Origin: Martinezella calliandrae
GTDB lineage: Bacteria; Pseudomonadota; Alphaproteobacteria; Rhizobiales; Rhizobiaceae
Reading direction: 5' to 3'
DNA length: 64,000 nt
Assembly: GCF_030272695.1 (NCBI RefSeq)
Contig: NZ_JARFYN010000019.1
Location: 1-64,000, forward strand
The notes under the pieces are model-generated. The model did not search any database. It was not told where the DNA came from and was given only the letters and a program-made list of their open reading frames with translations. Positions 55,187-64,000 of this stretch are shown piece after piece. Position numbers and translations under genes: made by a program. Numbering within the stretch: the first letter of the stretch is position 1; each line of letters opens with the position of its first letter.

Positions 55187-55873
55187 TCAAAACTCAACGA
55201 CCTTGCCGTCGTGGATGGTAACGCGACGATCCATGCGAGCGGCGAGTTCGTGATTATGCGTGGCAATCAGCGCTGCGAGACCCGACTGCCGCACCAGTGC
55301 TTCGAGCGCGTCGAAAACATAGTGCGCGGTATCCGGATCGAGGTTGCCGGTCGGCTCGTCGGCCAAAAGCACCAACGGTGCGTTGGCGACAGCGCGGGCG
55401 ATGGCGACACGCTGCTGCTCACCGCCGGAAAGCTCGGCCGGGCGATGGTCGGCGCGGTGGCCGATGCGCATATAGTCGAGAAGCTGGGCAGCGCGGGCGG
55501 CCGCTTCATTCCAGGAGAGACCGGAAATCAGTTGCGGCATCATGATATTTTCCAGCGCCGAAAACTCCGGAAGCAAATGGTGGAACTGGTAGACGAAGCC
55601 GATCTCGCTGCGGCGGACGGCCGTACGCTTTTCGTCGGATAGTCCCTCGCAAGCACAGCCGTTGATCGTCACCTCGCCGCCATCGGGGTGCTCGAGCAGA
55701 CCCGCGACATGCAGAAGCGTCGATTTCCCCGTTCCTGACGGTGCGACAAGGGCTACGATCTCGCCGCTACTCAAGGCAAAATCTGCGCCCTTCAGGATCG
55801 AAAGCCGCGTCTCACCCTGCCCGTAATGACGCTCCACGCCCGTAAGCTGGAGAACGACGTTGCGCTTCATCAA
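55187..55873 (-). CDS. lolD: lipoprotein-releasing ABC transporter ATP-binding protein
   Basis: A 228-residue ATPase powering extraction of outer-membrane lipoproteins from the inner membrane. Walker [14 protein letters not shown]-loop [10 protein letters not shown], signature [14 protein letters not shown], Walker [12 protein letters not shown], and switch His in ATHNHELAA. The start is [18 protein letters not shown]. It follows the permease gene after 12 bases. Confidence 0.93.
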   Translation of the reverse strand: MMKRNVVLQLTGVERHYGQGETRLSILKGADFALSSGEIVALVAPSGTGKSTLLHVAGLLEHPDGGEVTINGCACEGLSDEKRTAVRRSEIGFVYQFHHLLPEFSALENIMMPQLISGLSWNEAAARAAQLLDYMRIGHRADHRPAELSGGEQQRVAIARAVANAPLVLLADEPTGNLDPDTAHYVFDALEALVRQSGLAALIATHNHELAARMDRRVTIHDGKVVEF

Positions 55874-55885
55874 ATGTGGAATTCC

Positions 55886-57196
55886 TTATTCGTACCGTAG
55901 CGCCTGCACTGGATCGAGCCGCGAGGCGCGCCAGGCCGGAAAGATCGTGGCGAGGAAGGAGAGCGTCAACGCCATCACGACCACTGAAGCGGTCTCACCG
56001 AGATTCATTTGCGCCGGCAACTTGCTGAGGAAATAGACCTCGGGATTGAAGATCACGGTGCCGGATATCCAGGAGAAGAACTGGCGGATCGATTCAATGT
56101 TGAGGCAGACGACGACACCGAGCGCCACGCCAGCGACAGTGCCGACAACGCCGATCGCCGCACCCGTCATGAAGAAGATCCGCATGATCGCCCCGGATGT
56201 CGCGCCCATGGTGCGTAAGATGGCGATATCGCTTCCCTTGTCCTTCACCAGCATGATCAAGCCGGAAATAATATTAAGCGCAGCGACGATGACGATCAGC
56301 GTCAGGATCATGAACATGGTGTTGCGCTCGACCTGCAGTGCCGAGAAAAAGGTCTCATTCACCTGCCGCCAGTCGGTGAGAAAAACCTGCCGCCCTGCCG
56401 CCGCCTCGATCTGCGGCCTCAATTCGTCGACATCATCCGGATTATTGACGAACAGCTCGATCTTCTCGACGATCCCTTCCGCATTGAAAAAGAGCTGCGA
56501 CTCCTCCAGCGGCATGAAGACCACGGAGGAATCGTATTCGGACATGCCGACTTCGAAGATGCCGGAGATCGGATAGGCTTTGACGCGCGGATTGACTCCG
56601 AAGGGCGTCACGTCGCCGTCGGGCGCAGTAAGCGTGATCTGATCGCCGACGGTAAGTCCGAGCTGCCGGGCCAGACGTGAACCGACCATAACGCCCTGCC
56701 CGGCTTTGAAGCCGACCATGTCACCATCGACGATGTGGTCCGAAACGGTCTTGAGCTTGGTGAGGTCCTCGGATCGGATGCCGCGCACGAGAGCACCGGT
56801 GCCCGAACCGCCGCGGCCGGAGGCAAGCGTCTCTCCTTCGACCAGCGGCAGAGCCATGGTGACGCCGGGGACAGCGGCGAGCCTCTGCGCCAGCGAGGCA
56901 TAATCATTCAGCGGCGAATCCACCGCCTGGACAACGACATGACCGTTAAAGCCGAGGATCTGCTTGAAGAGTTCCGCGCGAAATCCGTTCATGACGGCCA
57001 TGACAATGATCAAAGCCGCGACGCCGAGCATGATGCCGACCAGCGAGAAGCCAGCGATGACCGAAATAGACGCTTCCTTGCGCCGGGCGCGCAGATACCG
57101 CCATGCGACAAGCCGCTCGAAGCCAGAAAACGGGCGCGCTGACGGGCTGGTTTTGAGGACCTTCTCCTGCTGCTCCATTACCGCGCTCGCCGCCAT
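55886..57196 (-). CDS. lolC: lipoprotein-releasing ABC transporter permease (LolC/E)
   Basis: A 436-residue inner-membrane permease. One N-terminal helix (ISVIAGFSLVGIMLGVAALI), a large periplasmic MacB-like domain (about 70-290), and three C-terminal helices (TMFMILTLIVIVAALNIISG onwards). The conserved cytoplasmic FxxLVAWRYLRARRKE opening is present. As in other alphaproteobacteria a single LolC/E-type (LolF-like) permease pairs with LolD; a separate lolE is not here. Between proS and lolD, same strand. Confidence 0.9.
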   Translation of the reverse strand: MAASAVMEQQEKVLKTSPSARPFSGFERLVAWRYLRARRKEASISVIAGFSLVGIMLGVAALIIVMAVMNGFRAELFKQILGFNGHVVVQAVDSPLNDYASLAQRLAAVPGVTMALPLVEGETLASGRGGSGTGALVRGIRSEDLTKLKTVSDHIVDGDMVGFKAGQGVMVGSRLARQLGLTVGDQITLTAPDGDVTPFGVNPRVKAYPISGIFEVGMSEYDSSVVFMPLEESQLFFNAEGIVEKIELFVNNPDDVDELRPQIEAAAGRQVFLTDWRQVNETFFSALQVERNTMFMILTLIVIVAALNIISGLIMLVKDKGSDIAILRTMGATSGAIMRIFFMTGAAIGVVGTVAGVALGVVVCLNIESIRQFFSWISGTVIFNPEVYFLSKLPAQMNLGETASVVVMALTLSFLATIFPAWRASRLDPVQALRYE

Positions 57197-57219
57197 TCGC
57201 TTCTCATCCTATCGTTCCA

Positions 57220-58542
57220 TCAGCCCGCCAGCCGATTGAGCGCCGCTTCGACGGTCATCGTCTCCCGGGCACCCGTCTTGCGGTCCTTGACTTCCACTTC
57301 GCCACTCGCGATCGAACGAGGCCCGACGATGATCTGCACCGGCACGCCAATCAGATCGGCGGTGGCAAACTTCGTTCCGGCGCGATCGTCCCTGTCGTCG
57401 AGAAGCACATCCTTGCCGGCCTTTGACAGCGCAGCATAGGTCATCTCGCAAGCGGCGTCGCAGGCCTGATCGCCGGCCTTCATGTTGATCACGACGGCAT
57501 CAAAGGGCGCGACCGAGGCCGGCCAGATGATTCCGTTCTCGTCATGCGATGCTTCGATGATGGCGGGAACAAGGCGTGTCGGGCCAATACCGTAAGATCC
57601 CATGTGGACGGCATGCTCCTTGCCGTCAGGTCCTTGCACTTTCGCGCCCATTGGCTCAGAATATTTGGTTCCGAAATAGAAGATATGACCGACTTCGATG
57701 CCGCGGGCCGACAAGCGCTCGGCCTCGGGGATGGCATTGAAGGCTGCCTCGTCATGCATTTCGGAGGTTGCCGCATAAAGCGAGGTCCACTTGTCGAAGA
57801 TACCCTTCAGCCCTGCCACATCATCAAAGTTCGTGTCTTCCGCAGGAATGTCGAAATTGACGAAATCTTTGTGGCAAAAGACTTCCGATTCGCCGGTGTC
57901 GGCAAGGATTATGAATTCATGGCTGAGGTTGCCGCCGATGGGGCCGGTATCGGCGCGCATCGGGATTGCCCTGAGGCCGAGGCGATTGAAGGTACGCAGA
58001 TAGGCCGTGAACATCTTATTATAGGATTGCACAGCACCTTCCATCGTCAGATCGAAGGAATAGGCGTCCTTCATCATGAACTCGCGCGAGCGCATGGTGC
58101 CAAAGCGAGGACGGATCTCGTCGCGGAACTTCAACTGGATATGGTAAAGGTTCAACGGCAAATCCTTGTAGGACTTGACGTAGGAACGGAAGATGTCGGT
58201 GACCATCTCCTCATTCGTCGGGCCATAGAGCATCGGCCGCTCCTGACGGTCCTGGATGCGGAGCATCTCCTTGCCATAGGCGTCATAGCGGCCGCTTTCC
58301 TGCCAGAGCTCAGCCGACTGCAACGTCGGCATCAGCAGCTCGATTGCGCCGGAACGGTTCTGTTCCTCACGAATGATATTGTTGACCTTGTCGAGAACGC
58401 GCTTACCAAGGGGCAGCCAGGAATAGATGCCCTGCGACTGCTGGCGGATCATGCCGGCGCGCAGCATCAGCCGATGAGAAACAATTTCAGCCTCTTTGGG
58501 ATTTTCCTTCAGAATGGGCATGAAGTAGCGAGACAGACGCAT
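57220..58542 (-). CDS. proS: prolyl-tRNA synthetase (short, type without insertion domain)
   Basis: A 440-residue class II synthetase. Motif 1 region [20 protein letters not shown], motif 2 [20 protein letters not shown], motif 3 [16 protein letters not shown], and the C-terminal anticodon-binding domain. It lacks the roughly 180-residue editing insertion of E. coli ProRS, as usual in alphaproteobacteria. Start [20 protein letters not shown]; 35 upstream in-frame codons are rejected. It has its own promoter-like elements upstream. Confidence 0.95.
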   Translation of the reverse strand: MRLSRYFMPILKENPKEAEIVSHRLMLRAGMIRQQSQGIYSWLPLGKRVLDKVNNIIREEQNRSGAIELLMPTLQSAELWQESGRYDAYGKEMLRIQDRQERPMLYGPTNEEMVTDIFRSYVKSYKDLPLNLYHIQLKFRDEIRPRFGTMRSREFMMKDAYSFDLTMEGAVQSYNKMFTAYLRTFNRLGLRAIPMRADTGPIGGNLSHEFIILADTGESEVFCHKDFVNFDIPAEDTNFDDVAGLKGIFDKWTSLYAATSEMHDEAAFNAIPEAERLSARGIEVGHIFYFGTKYSEPMGAKVQGPDGKEHAVHMGSYGIGPTRLVPAIIEASHDENGIIWPASVAPFDAVVINMKAGDQACDAACEMTYAALSKAGKDVLLDDRDDRAGTKFATADLIGVPVQIIVGPRSIASGEVEVKDRKTGARETMTVEAALNRLAG

Positions 58543-58700
58543 GGGCGGATTCCAGATGGTTTGACGTTCCGCATCCAGCGGAATCGCTCGAAAAATTAAC
58601 TGCTGGAGGCGTTCATAACTGCTTCGGCGCAGGAAAGAAACCCGCATTTAGCGCGAGCAAACCGGGTGAACACCCGCAAAAGCAGAGTAACCTCGTATAT

Positions 58701-58717
58701 TTTTCGAATTTCGAAAA
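58701..58717. promoter_or_regulatory. palindrome upstream of proS
   Basis: TTTTCGAA-T-TTCGAAAA is a perfect 17-bp palindrome. It lies just downstream of the predicted proS -10, so it would be at or near the transcript start. It could be an operator or a 5' stem of the mRNA. Confidence 0.4.
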
Positions 58718-58727
58718 GATGCACGTT

Positions 58728-58756
58728 TCTAAGGATTTGTGAGCGAAATCTGTCAA
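58728..58756 (-). promoter_or_regulatory. probable proS promoter
   Basis: On the minus strand TTGACA (58751-58756) is followed after exactly 17 bases by CTTAGA (58728-58733). This fits the rhizobial housekeeping promoter (CTTGAC-N17-CTATAT) at -35 and partly at -10. It sits 186 bases upstream of the proS start. Confidence 0.5.
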
Positions 58757-58811
58757 CAGAAAAATTCTGCGCGACTGTAGCAAAAATGCAAAAAAATAGA
58801 TGACAAGGCTC

Positions 58812-58980
58812 AATCTTTGAGCTAATTTTAGCTCACAAAAGAGGCAAGAAGGCTAAATTCTTGCCGTTTCGCGGTCAAGTCTTGGGAGGATCAGATCTTA
58901 GGCGCGCTTGCTCGCAGCCCCGGCAACGGATAAGGATCACGCGATACTTAAAAACAAGGCTTTCAGCCTTGTTTTTTTTT
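58812..58980 (+). ncRNA. candidate small RNA with strong terminator
   Basis: Within the 650-base gap between proS and the DUF1467 gene, the plus strand has two perfect hairpins: TGAGCTAA-TT-TTAGCTCA (58818-58835) and GGCAAGAA-GGCTAAA-TTCTTGCC (58843-58865). About 85 bases later comes a terminator with nine or more T. No ORF of meaningful size is present on the plus strand here. A small RNA of about 170 nt is a reasonable reading. The alternative is that the terminator works on the minus strand for the DUF1467 operon and the hairpins are incidental. No clear promoter was found. Confidence 0.35.
58951..58980 (+). terminator. strong intrinsic terminator (possibly bidirectional)
   Basis: AACAAGGCT-TTC-AGCCTTGTT is a 9-bp perfect stem followed by a long T-run on the plus strand. 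On the minus strand the same stem is followed by TTTTTAAG, so it may also stop transcripts coming from the DUF1467 gene. Confidence 0.8.
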
Positions 58981-59192
58981 GCTTATCTACCCTGAGCGAT
59001 CGCCTGTTTATTTCAATCGACGGGCTTTAACCTGTTTCCAGCCACAATGAACTTACGTTGCGGAAGGATCACCGTTTGCGCCGCCTCTTTGCCTCAGGCA
59101 GATGACAGGGGTGTGACGAATTCTGGGCTATTCAGTGACGACCGATTTTCATCCGAAAATTGCGGAAAATTTTCAAGGATGAACCTCAGCCA

Positions 59193-59465
59193 TCAATCGC
59201 GTGGAACAATCGGCGGGATCGAGTCGAAGCCAAAGCCGAGATAGTGCGAGCTGACATACCATGCGCCGTAGATCACCGCCGATACCAGCGTCGTGATCAG
59301 CACGATCCTCCAGCCGCGAAATTTCGTCGGCGCACTCTCGACGGTGCCGAGGATGACATGGTTGTCTTCGGCTTGCGTGCGCAAACCAAACGGCAGGACG
59401 GCGAAAAGCGTGATCCACCAGACAACGAAATAGACCGCGCAAGTCGAAAAAATCTGCTGGGCCAT
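59193..59465 (-). CDS. DUF1467 family membrane protein
   Basis: A 90-residue protein with two transmembrane helices (FSTCAVYFVVWWITLFAVLP and RIVLITTLVSAVIYGAWYV) joined by a loop with EDNHVILGTVESAPT. This matches DUF1467, commonly next to mce and proS in rhizobiales. Function unknown. The start MAQQIFSTCAVYF at 59465 is preferred. It is 174 bases downstream of mce. Confidence 0.88.
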   Translation of the reverse strand: MAQQIFSTCAVYFVVWWITLFAVLPFGLRTQAEDNHVILGTVESAPTKFRGWRIVLITTLVSAVIYGAWYVSSHYLGFGFDSIPPIVPRD

Positions 59466-59639
59466 TATGCTCCCCTTGAAGCAGGCCGCGAACCGGCTGC
59501 CCTCTCCTCACTCAAACCAGCTTATAGAACCAAAGCCCCGCATTTCAAAGCACAGCTCAGCGCGCTAATGTCACATAACTGCGCCGCGCTGCCAGCATGG
59601 CGCGCAAAGGACGCAGCAACACCTCCGGATTGCGCGGGG

Positions 59640-60044
59640 TCAGCGTTGCTCGAGTTCAATGAGAGTCCCGAAGAAATCCTTGGGATGCAGGAAGAGCACC
59701 GGTTTGCCGTGAGCGCCGATCTTCGGCTCGCCATTGCCGAGTACGCGAGCACCCGCCGCAATTAGCTGATCGCGCACCGCGAGGATATCATCCACCTCGT
59801 AGCAGATATGGTGCATGCCGCCGTCCGGATTCTTGATGAGGAAGGCCGATACCGGTGAGGCATCGCCGAGTGGTTCCAGCAACTCGACCTTCGTGTTCGG
59901 CAATTCGATGAAAACGACGGTGACGCCATGTTCCGGCAGAGATTGCGGCGCCGACACTTTGGCGCCGAGCGTATCGCGGTAGATGGCGGAAGCGACAGCG
60001 ATGTCAGGAACGGCAATAGCAATGTGATTGATGCACCCGAGCAT
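59640..60044 (-). CDS. mce: methylmalonyl-CoA epimerase
   Basis: A 134-residue vicinal-oxygen-chelate enzyme interconverting (R)- and (S)-methylmalonyl-CoA in propionate metabolism. Metal ligands: His in NHIAIAVPDI, Glu region KVELLEPLG, His in GGMHHICYEVDD, and Glu in TLIELEQR. Length is normal. It lies 37 bases downstream of rnj in the birA-rnj-mce series. Confidence 0.93.
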   Translation of the reverse strand: MLGCINHIAIAVPDIAVASAIYRDTLGAKVSAPQSLPEHGVTVVFIELPNTKVELLEPLGDASPVSAFLIKNPDGGMHHICYEVDDILAVRDQLIAAGARVLGNGEPKIGAHGKPVLFLHPKDFFGTLIELEQR

Positions 60045-60081
60045 GGCTGCCCCCTTCCTCTCGATCAGATCGAATCGCCTG

Positions 60082-61755
60082 TTACCCCGTGACGCGCGTG
60101 ACGAACACGGTCACGACCGGTTTCTTGCCCCAGCTCTGGTTGGCCGCGGCGCGCACAGCGCGGCGGACGGCCTCCTGCAGCATGTCGATATCCTTGCGGC
60201 GGGCGCGCGGAATGCTCTCGATGGCGCCGACGATGGCGTCGAAGAGCGTGTCTTCCATATCCTCGCCCTCGTCGTCATAGGCCGGAAGGCCGATCGGCAC
60301 GAGATCGGGATCGCCGACGATATCATAACGGGCGTCGAGTACGACGTTAACGGCGACATGGCCGACATAGGAGAGCTTCTTGCGCTCGCCAATGCCCATC
60401 TCGTCGAAATCGCCGATCAGCGTGCCGTCCTTGAAGATGCGTCCATGCGGCGCCTCGCCAATCACCTCGACCGGCCCCGGCGCCAACCGCAAAATATCGC
60501 CATTGCGAACCCGCGGCACGATGGAAATACCGGATTGCTCGGCCAATTCCTTGTGCGCGGTCAGATGCGTTGCCTCGCCATGCACCGGCACCACGACCTT
60601 CGGCCGAGTCCATTCATACATCCTCTGTAGCTCGTTGCGGCGCGGATGGCCGGAGACGTGAACCAGCGCCTCGGCGTCCGTCACCACATGCACCCCCTGC
60701 TCGGTGAGGCCGTTCTTGATATCCTGGATTGCCTTCTCGTTGCCCGGAATGGCGCGCGAGGAGAAAACGACGATATCGCCGGCGGCAAGCGCCACATTGC
60801 GCATCTCATCGCGGGAGAGTTTCGCAAGGGCAGCACGCGGTTCGCCCTGGCTGCCGGTCAGAATGACGACGACCTTGTCGCGCGGGATATAGCCATATTC
60901 GTCTTCGGCGATGAACGGCTTGATGCCCTCCATAATACCGATGTCACGCGCGACATCGACAACGCGCTTCAGCGAACTGCCCAGCAGCAATATCTCGCGG
61001 CCCGCCGCCTCGGCGGCTTCAGCGATGGTGCGGATACGGCCGACATTCGACGAGAAAGTGGTGATCGCCACCCGCCCCTCGGCATTCTCGATGATCTTGC
61101 GCAGGCTTTCCGAAACATCCTTTTCCGAGGGAGAGACGCCGTCACGCAACGCATTAGTGGAATCACACATAAGCGCCAGCACGCCTTCGTCGCCGAGCTG
61201 GCGGAAACGGGCCTCGTCTGTCAGCGGTCCGAGCGATGGTTCGTGGTCGATCTTCCAGTCGCCGGTGTGGATGACATTGCCGACCGGCGTGCGGATCATC
61301 AGGGACATTGGTTCGGGAATGGAGTGATTGACGGCCACGCCCTCGATACTGAACGGACCAACGTTGATACGATCGCCGGCCTTGAACGGCGTGACGGGGA
61401 TCTCACCCACCGACTTCTCATAGTCGCGCTTGGCTTCCAGCAACCCGGCGGTAAAGGCCGATGCGTAGATAGGAACATTGAGGCCGGGCCAGAGATCACT
61501 GAGCGCCCCGTAGTGGTCCTCATGCGCATGCGTGATGATGATGCCTTTGAGATTCTTGCGCTCCTTGGCGAGGAAGCGGATGTCGGGGAGCACGAGATCG
61601 ACCCCCGGCAGATCCGGCCCTGGAAAGGTGACGCCGCAATCGACCATGATCCACTGGCGACGTTCCGGCGCGCCATAGCCGTAAAGCGCGAGATTCATGC
61701 CGATCTCGCCGACGCCGCCAAGTGGCAGAAACACCAGTTCGTCTTGGTTCGCCAT
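60082..61755 (-). CDS. rnj: ribonuclease J
   Basis: A 557-residue metallo-beta-lactamase/beta-CASP ribonuclease with 5'-3' exo- and endonuclease activity in rRNA and mRNA processing. Metal-binding HAHEDHYGAL, VIHTGDWKIDH, the beta-CASP segment ILLLGSSLKRVVDVARD, and the C-terminal HVSGHPRRNEL and VPVHGEATHL. With rne and rnr, it gives this organism three major ribonucleases in one window. It is 13 bases downstream of birA. Confidence 0.95.
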   Translation of the reverse strand: MANQDELVFLPLGGVGEIGMNLALYGYGAPERRQWIMVDCGVTFPGPDLPGVDLVLPDIRFLAKERKNLKGIIITHAHEDHYGALSDLWPGLNVPIYASAFTAGLLEAKRDYEKSVGEIPVTPFKAGDRINVGPFSIEGVAVNHSIPEPMSLMIRTPVGNVIHTGDWKIDHEPSLGPLTDEARFRQLGDEGVLALMCDSTNALRDGVSPSEKDVSESLRKIIENAEGRVAITTFSSNVGRIRTIAEAAEAAGREILLLGSSLKRVVDVARDIGIMEGIKPFIAEDEYGYIPRDKVVVILTGSQGEPRAALAKLSRDEMRNVALAAGDIVVFSSRAIPGNEKAIQDIKNGLTEQGVHVVTDAEALVHVSGHPRRNELQRMYEWTRPKVVVPVHGEATHLTAHKELAEQSGISIVPRVRNGDILRLAPGPVEVIGEAPHGRIFKDGTLIGDFDEMGIGERKKLSYVGHVAVNVVLDARYDIVGDPDLVPIGLPAYDDEGEDMEDTLFDAIVGAIESIPRARRKDIDMLQEAVRRAVRAAANQSWGKKPVVTVFVTRVTG

Positions 61756-61768
61756 ATCTATCTTCTAC

Positions 61769-62536
61769 CTAACGATTAAAAAAAACGTCGCCCGCGGCGA
61801 TCGGCAAAATCTTGCCGTCACCGGTATCGAGCATCAACAAGCCATTATCATCGATTCCGACGAAATGGCCGGAAATCGAACGGTCCGGCAGGTGTACAGT
61901 GATCTTTTCACCAATGCCGCAGGCGACCTCGCGCCAACGTGCGGTCACCTCGCGAATGCCTTTGCCGCCGTTCCAGACGGTGAGCGCTTCGGCCATGGAC
62001 GCATAGAGATGAGCAAACAACTCTTCCGGCGACACTGTCGTGCCATGCTCATGTAGACAGGTGACTGGGTAGTGCGGATTTTCCGGCATCACCGAAACGT
62101 TGATGCCAATGCCGATCACCAGCGCATATCGTCCATCGGGAAGTGCCTCCCCCTCGATCAGAATGCCGCAGGTCTTCTTACGGCCGATCAGAATGTCATT
62201 CGGCCATTTGACCTCGACAGGCTCGGCGGCCAGCGGCAACACACTGCGCACCGCCTGGTGCACAGCAACCGCAACCGCGAGAGGGAGGGAACCCAGGCGA
62301 TTCACGGGAGCCGGATCAATCAGAAGAAGTGAAGCATAGAGGTTGCCGCGTTCGGACGCCCATAGGCGCCCACGGCGCCCGCGGCCGCCCGTCTGGCGGC
62401 CTGCCGTCACCCAGAGATTGCCGGCATCACCTGTTCGCGCCCGCTCTAGGCACTCGCTGTTGGTGGACGCAGTCTCTGAAAGAGCATCATGCCGGAAGTC
62501 GCCGAGCGACTTCCGGCTGTTCATGTCAGACGCCAT
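61769..62536 (-). CDS. birA: biotin-[acetyl-CoA-carboxylase] ligase
   Basis: A 255-residue class I biotin ligase without the N-terminal DNA-binding domain, so it should not be a biotin-operon repressor. The biotinyl-AMP loop is AGRQTGGRGRRGRLW, followed by VKWPNDILIGRKKTCGILIE. It attaches biotin to AccB. The ATG at 62536 overlaps the nuoN stop (TGATG), so translation is coupled; a second ATG at 62524 is possible. Confidence 0.93.
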   Translation of the reverse strand: MASDMNSRKSLGDFRHDALSETASTNSECLERARTGDAGNLWVTAGRQTGGRGRRGRLWASERGNLYASLLLIDPAPVNRLGSLPLAVAVAVHQAVRSVLPLAAEPVEVKWPNDILIGRKKTCGILIEGEALPDGRYALVIGIGINVSVMPENPHYPVTCLHEHGTTVSPEELFAHLYASMAEALTVWNGGKGIREVTARWREVACGIGEKITVHLPDRSISGHFVGIDDNGLLMLDTGDGKILPIAAGDVFFNR

Positions 62537-63978
62537 CAAAACAGCGTCGCGGCAGCAAGATCGGCCGCACCGCCGATAGCACCGCCGAAGAAGACGTAGG
62601 TGATGACGAAGAGACCGGAGAGCCCGAAGACCAGACGCAGAGATCCGGCGGTGCGGGTGAATTCGTCCTTGGCTTCATCGAACCACATGACCTTGATGAC
62701 GCGCAGATAATAGTAGGCGCCGACGACCGATGCGAGAACGCCGATGATGGCGAGCGCATAGAGATGGGCCTGAATGGCCGCTACAAAGACAAAGTACTTC
62801 CCGAAGAAACCGGCGAGCGGCGGGATACCGGCAAGCGAGAACATCAGCGCCGTCAGCACCACCGCCATGAACGGATTGGTCGTCGAAAGACCGGCGAGGT
62901 CGTCGATGTCTTCAACTTGGCGGCCGTCCTTGCGACGCATCGCCATGATGATGGCGAAGGAGCCGAGCGTCATGACCATGTAGATGACCATATAAAGCAT
63001 GACACCGGAGACACCAGTCTTGTTGCCGGCAGCGAGGCCGACCAGCGCATAACCCATGTGACCGATGGAGGAATAGGCCATCAGTCGCTTGAAATTGCGC
63101 TGACCGATCGCGGCGAAAGAGCCAAGCAGCATGGAAGCGATCGAGATGAAGACGATGATCTGCTGCCAGTCGGCGAGCACCGGCTGGAAGGCGGTAACGA
63201 CAATACGCGTCAGGATCGCCATGGCCGCAACCTTCGGAGCACCGGCGAAGAAGGCGGTGACGGGAGTCGGCGCACCTTCATAAACATCCGGCGTCCACAT
63301 GTGGAACGGCACGGCGGAAATCTTGAAGGCTAGGCCTGCGAGAACGAAAACCAGGCCAAAAACGAGGCCGAGCGAACGGGTTTCCGCGGTAAGAGCCGTA
63401 GCGATTGCGTCGAAAGTCGTGTGACCGGTAAAGCCGTAGACCAGCGACATGCCATAGAGCAGCATGCCCGAGGACAGTGCGCCGAGTACGAAATACTTCA
63501 AGCCGGCTTCCGTCGACTTGATGCTATCGCGATTGATGGCGGCAACGACGTAAAGTGCCAGCGACTGCAGCTCCAGCGACAGGTAGAGCGAGATCAGGTC
63601 ATGTGCCGAGATCATCAGCAGGATGCCGAGGGTTGCCAACAGCAACAGCACCGGGAATTCGAATCGATCGAGCTGCTGCTCACGCGCCTGCCCCATGCTC
63701 ATAAACATGGCGACGATCGAGCCCACCACGGCCACGATCTTCATGAAACGAGAGAAGCCGTCGGCGAGATAGGCGCCGCCGTAAGCCAAGCCTTCGCCCG
63801 GCACGAAAATGATCCAGAGACCGGCCACCGCGAGAACCGCAATGGCAAGGCCGGTGACCGTCGGTCCCGACCGTTCGCCCGCAAAGACGCCGATCATGAG
63901 CAGCACAAGCGCACCGACCGCGAGGATGAGCTCCGGGATGGAAAGGTGCAGGCTTGCAAGAATTGTGTCAGCAGTCAT
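62536..63978 (-). CDS. nuoN: NADH-quinone oxidoreductase subunit N
   Basis: A 480-residue complex I membrane subunit with about 14 helices, one of the three antiporter-like proton channels. Conserved segments: [74 protein letters not shown] and [16 protein letters not shown]. The start [19 protein letters not shown] at 63978 is complete. The rest of the nuo operon would lie upstream, beyond the window. birA follows by overlap. Confidence 0.96.
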   Translation of the reverse strand: MTADTILASLHLSIPELILAVGALVLLMIGVFAGERSGPTVTGLAIAVLAVAGLWIIFVPGEGLAYGGAYLADGFSRFMKIVAVVGSIVAMFMSMGQAREQQLDRFEFPVLLLLATLGILLMISAHDLISLYLSLELQSLALYVVAAINRDSIKSTEAGLKYFVLGALSSGMLLYGMSLVYGFTGHTTFDAIATALTAETRSLGLVFGLVFVLAGLAFKISAVPFHMWTPDVYEGAPTPVTAFFAGAPKVAAMAILTRIVVTAFQPVLADWQQIIVFISIASMLLGSFAAIGQRNFKRLMAYSSIGHMGYALVGLAAGNKTGVSGVMLYMVIYMVMTLGSFAIIMAMRRKDGRQVEDIDDLAGLSTTNPFMAVVLTALMFSLAGIPPLAGFFGKYFVFVAAIQAHLYALAIIGVLASVVGAYYYLRVIKVMWFDEAKDEFTRTAGSLRLVFGLSGLFVITYVFFGGAIGGAADLAAATLF

Positions 63979-64000
63979 GTCGAATAAGTCCCGTCATCAA

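Overview
The window is a chromosomal segment of an alphaproteobacterium of the Rhizobium/Agrobacterium group. This is read from gene content and order: divK-pleD, pyrB with an adjacent dihydroorotase-like gene, plsY-(dprA)-topA-rnr, nuoN-birA-rnj-mce-DUF1467-proS-lolC-lolD, an NDUFA12-type complex I subunit, an RNase E with a long acidic insertion, and two SOS boxes of the alphaproteobacterial form GTTC-N7-GTTC. Most of it is housekeeping. No insertion sequence, prophage, CRISPR array or rRNA was seen, and one tRNA gene (Thr, anticodon TGT) is present.

Layout. 0-11 kb: a His-rich secreted peptide, tRNA-Thr, nadK, prfB with a programmed +1 frameshift, a class A penicillin-binding protein, a wall amidase and rne with a long leader. 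11-18 kb: an aminotransferase, a ScsC/DsbA-like oxidoreductase, aroQ-accB-accC-aat (aroQ preceded by an 11-bp inverted repeat), then a poorly coding stretch with a DUF1062 gene. 18-28 kb: DUF2155, NDUFA12, several GNAT acetyltransferases, gatB, a yjhX homologue broken by one stop codon, gatA-gatC, a metallo-hydrolase, ruvX, small membrane proteins and a TetR regulator. 28-34 kb: an eroded parDE locus, an AidB-like acyl-CoA dehydrogenase, pyrB with a metal-ligand-less dihydroorotase homologue, plsY and a dprA remnant. 34-42 kb: topA, rnr, DUF983, a Nudix remnant, an MFS transporter, rpmG and a probable structured RNA. 42-55 kb: pleD, divK, small conserved genes, SOS-controlled dinB, a CelD-like/TPR protein, an L,D-transpeptidase, dnaE, and a 28-residue membrane peptide under a LexA box. 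55-64 kb: lolD, lolC, proS, a second RNA candidate, DUF1467, mce, RNase J, birA, nuoN.

How the genes connect. accB/accC make the biotin-dependent half of acetyl-CoA carboxylase and birA biotinylates AccB. gatA, gatB and gatC form the tRNA amidotransferase. rne, rnr and rnj cover RNA turnover. mrcA, amiC and the YkuD protein act on peptidoglycan. divK and pleD form a cell-cycle/c-di-GMP pair. dinB and the small membrane peptide appear to be LexA targets placed on either side of the replicative polymerase gene dnaE.

The most interesting items are the SOS-boxed 28-residue membrane peptide (a SidA-like division-inhibitor candidate), the structured RNA candidates near 41.5 and 58.9 kb, the apparently non-catalytic PyrC-like partner of PyrB, and a run of freshly eroded genes (yjhX, parD, parE, dprA, Nudix) between 22 and 40 kb.
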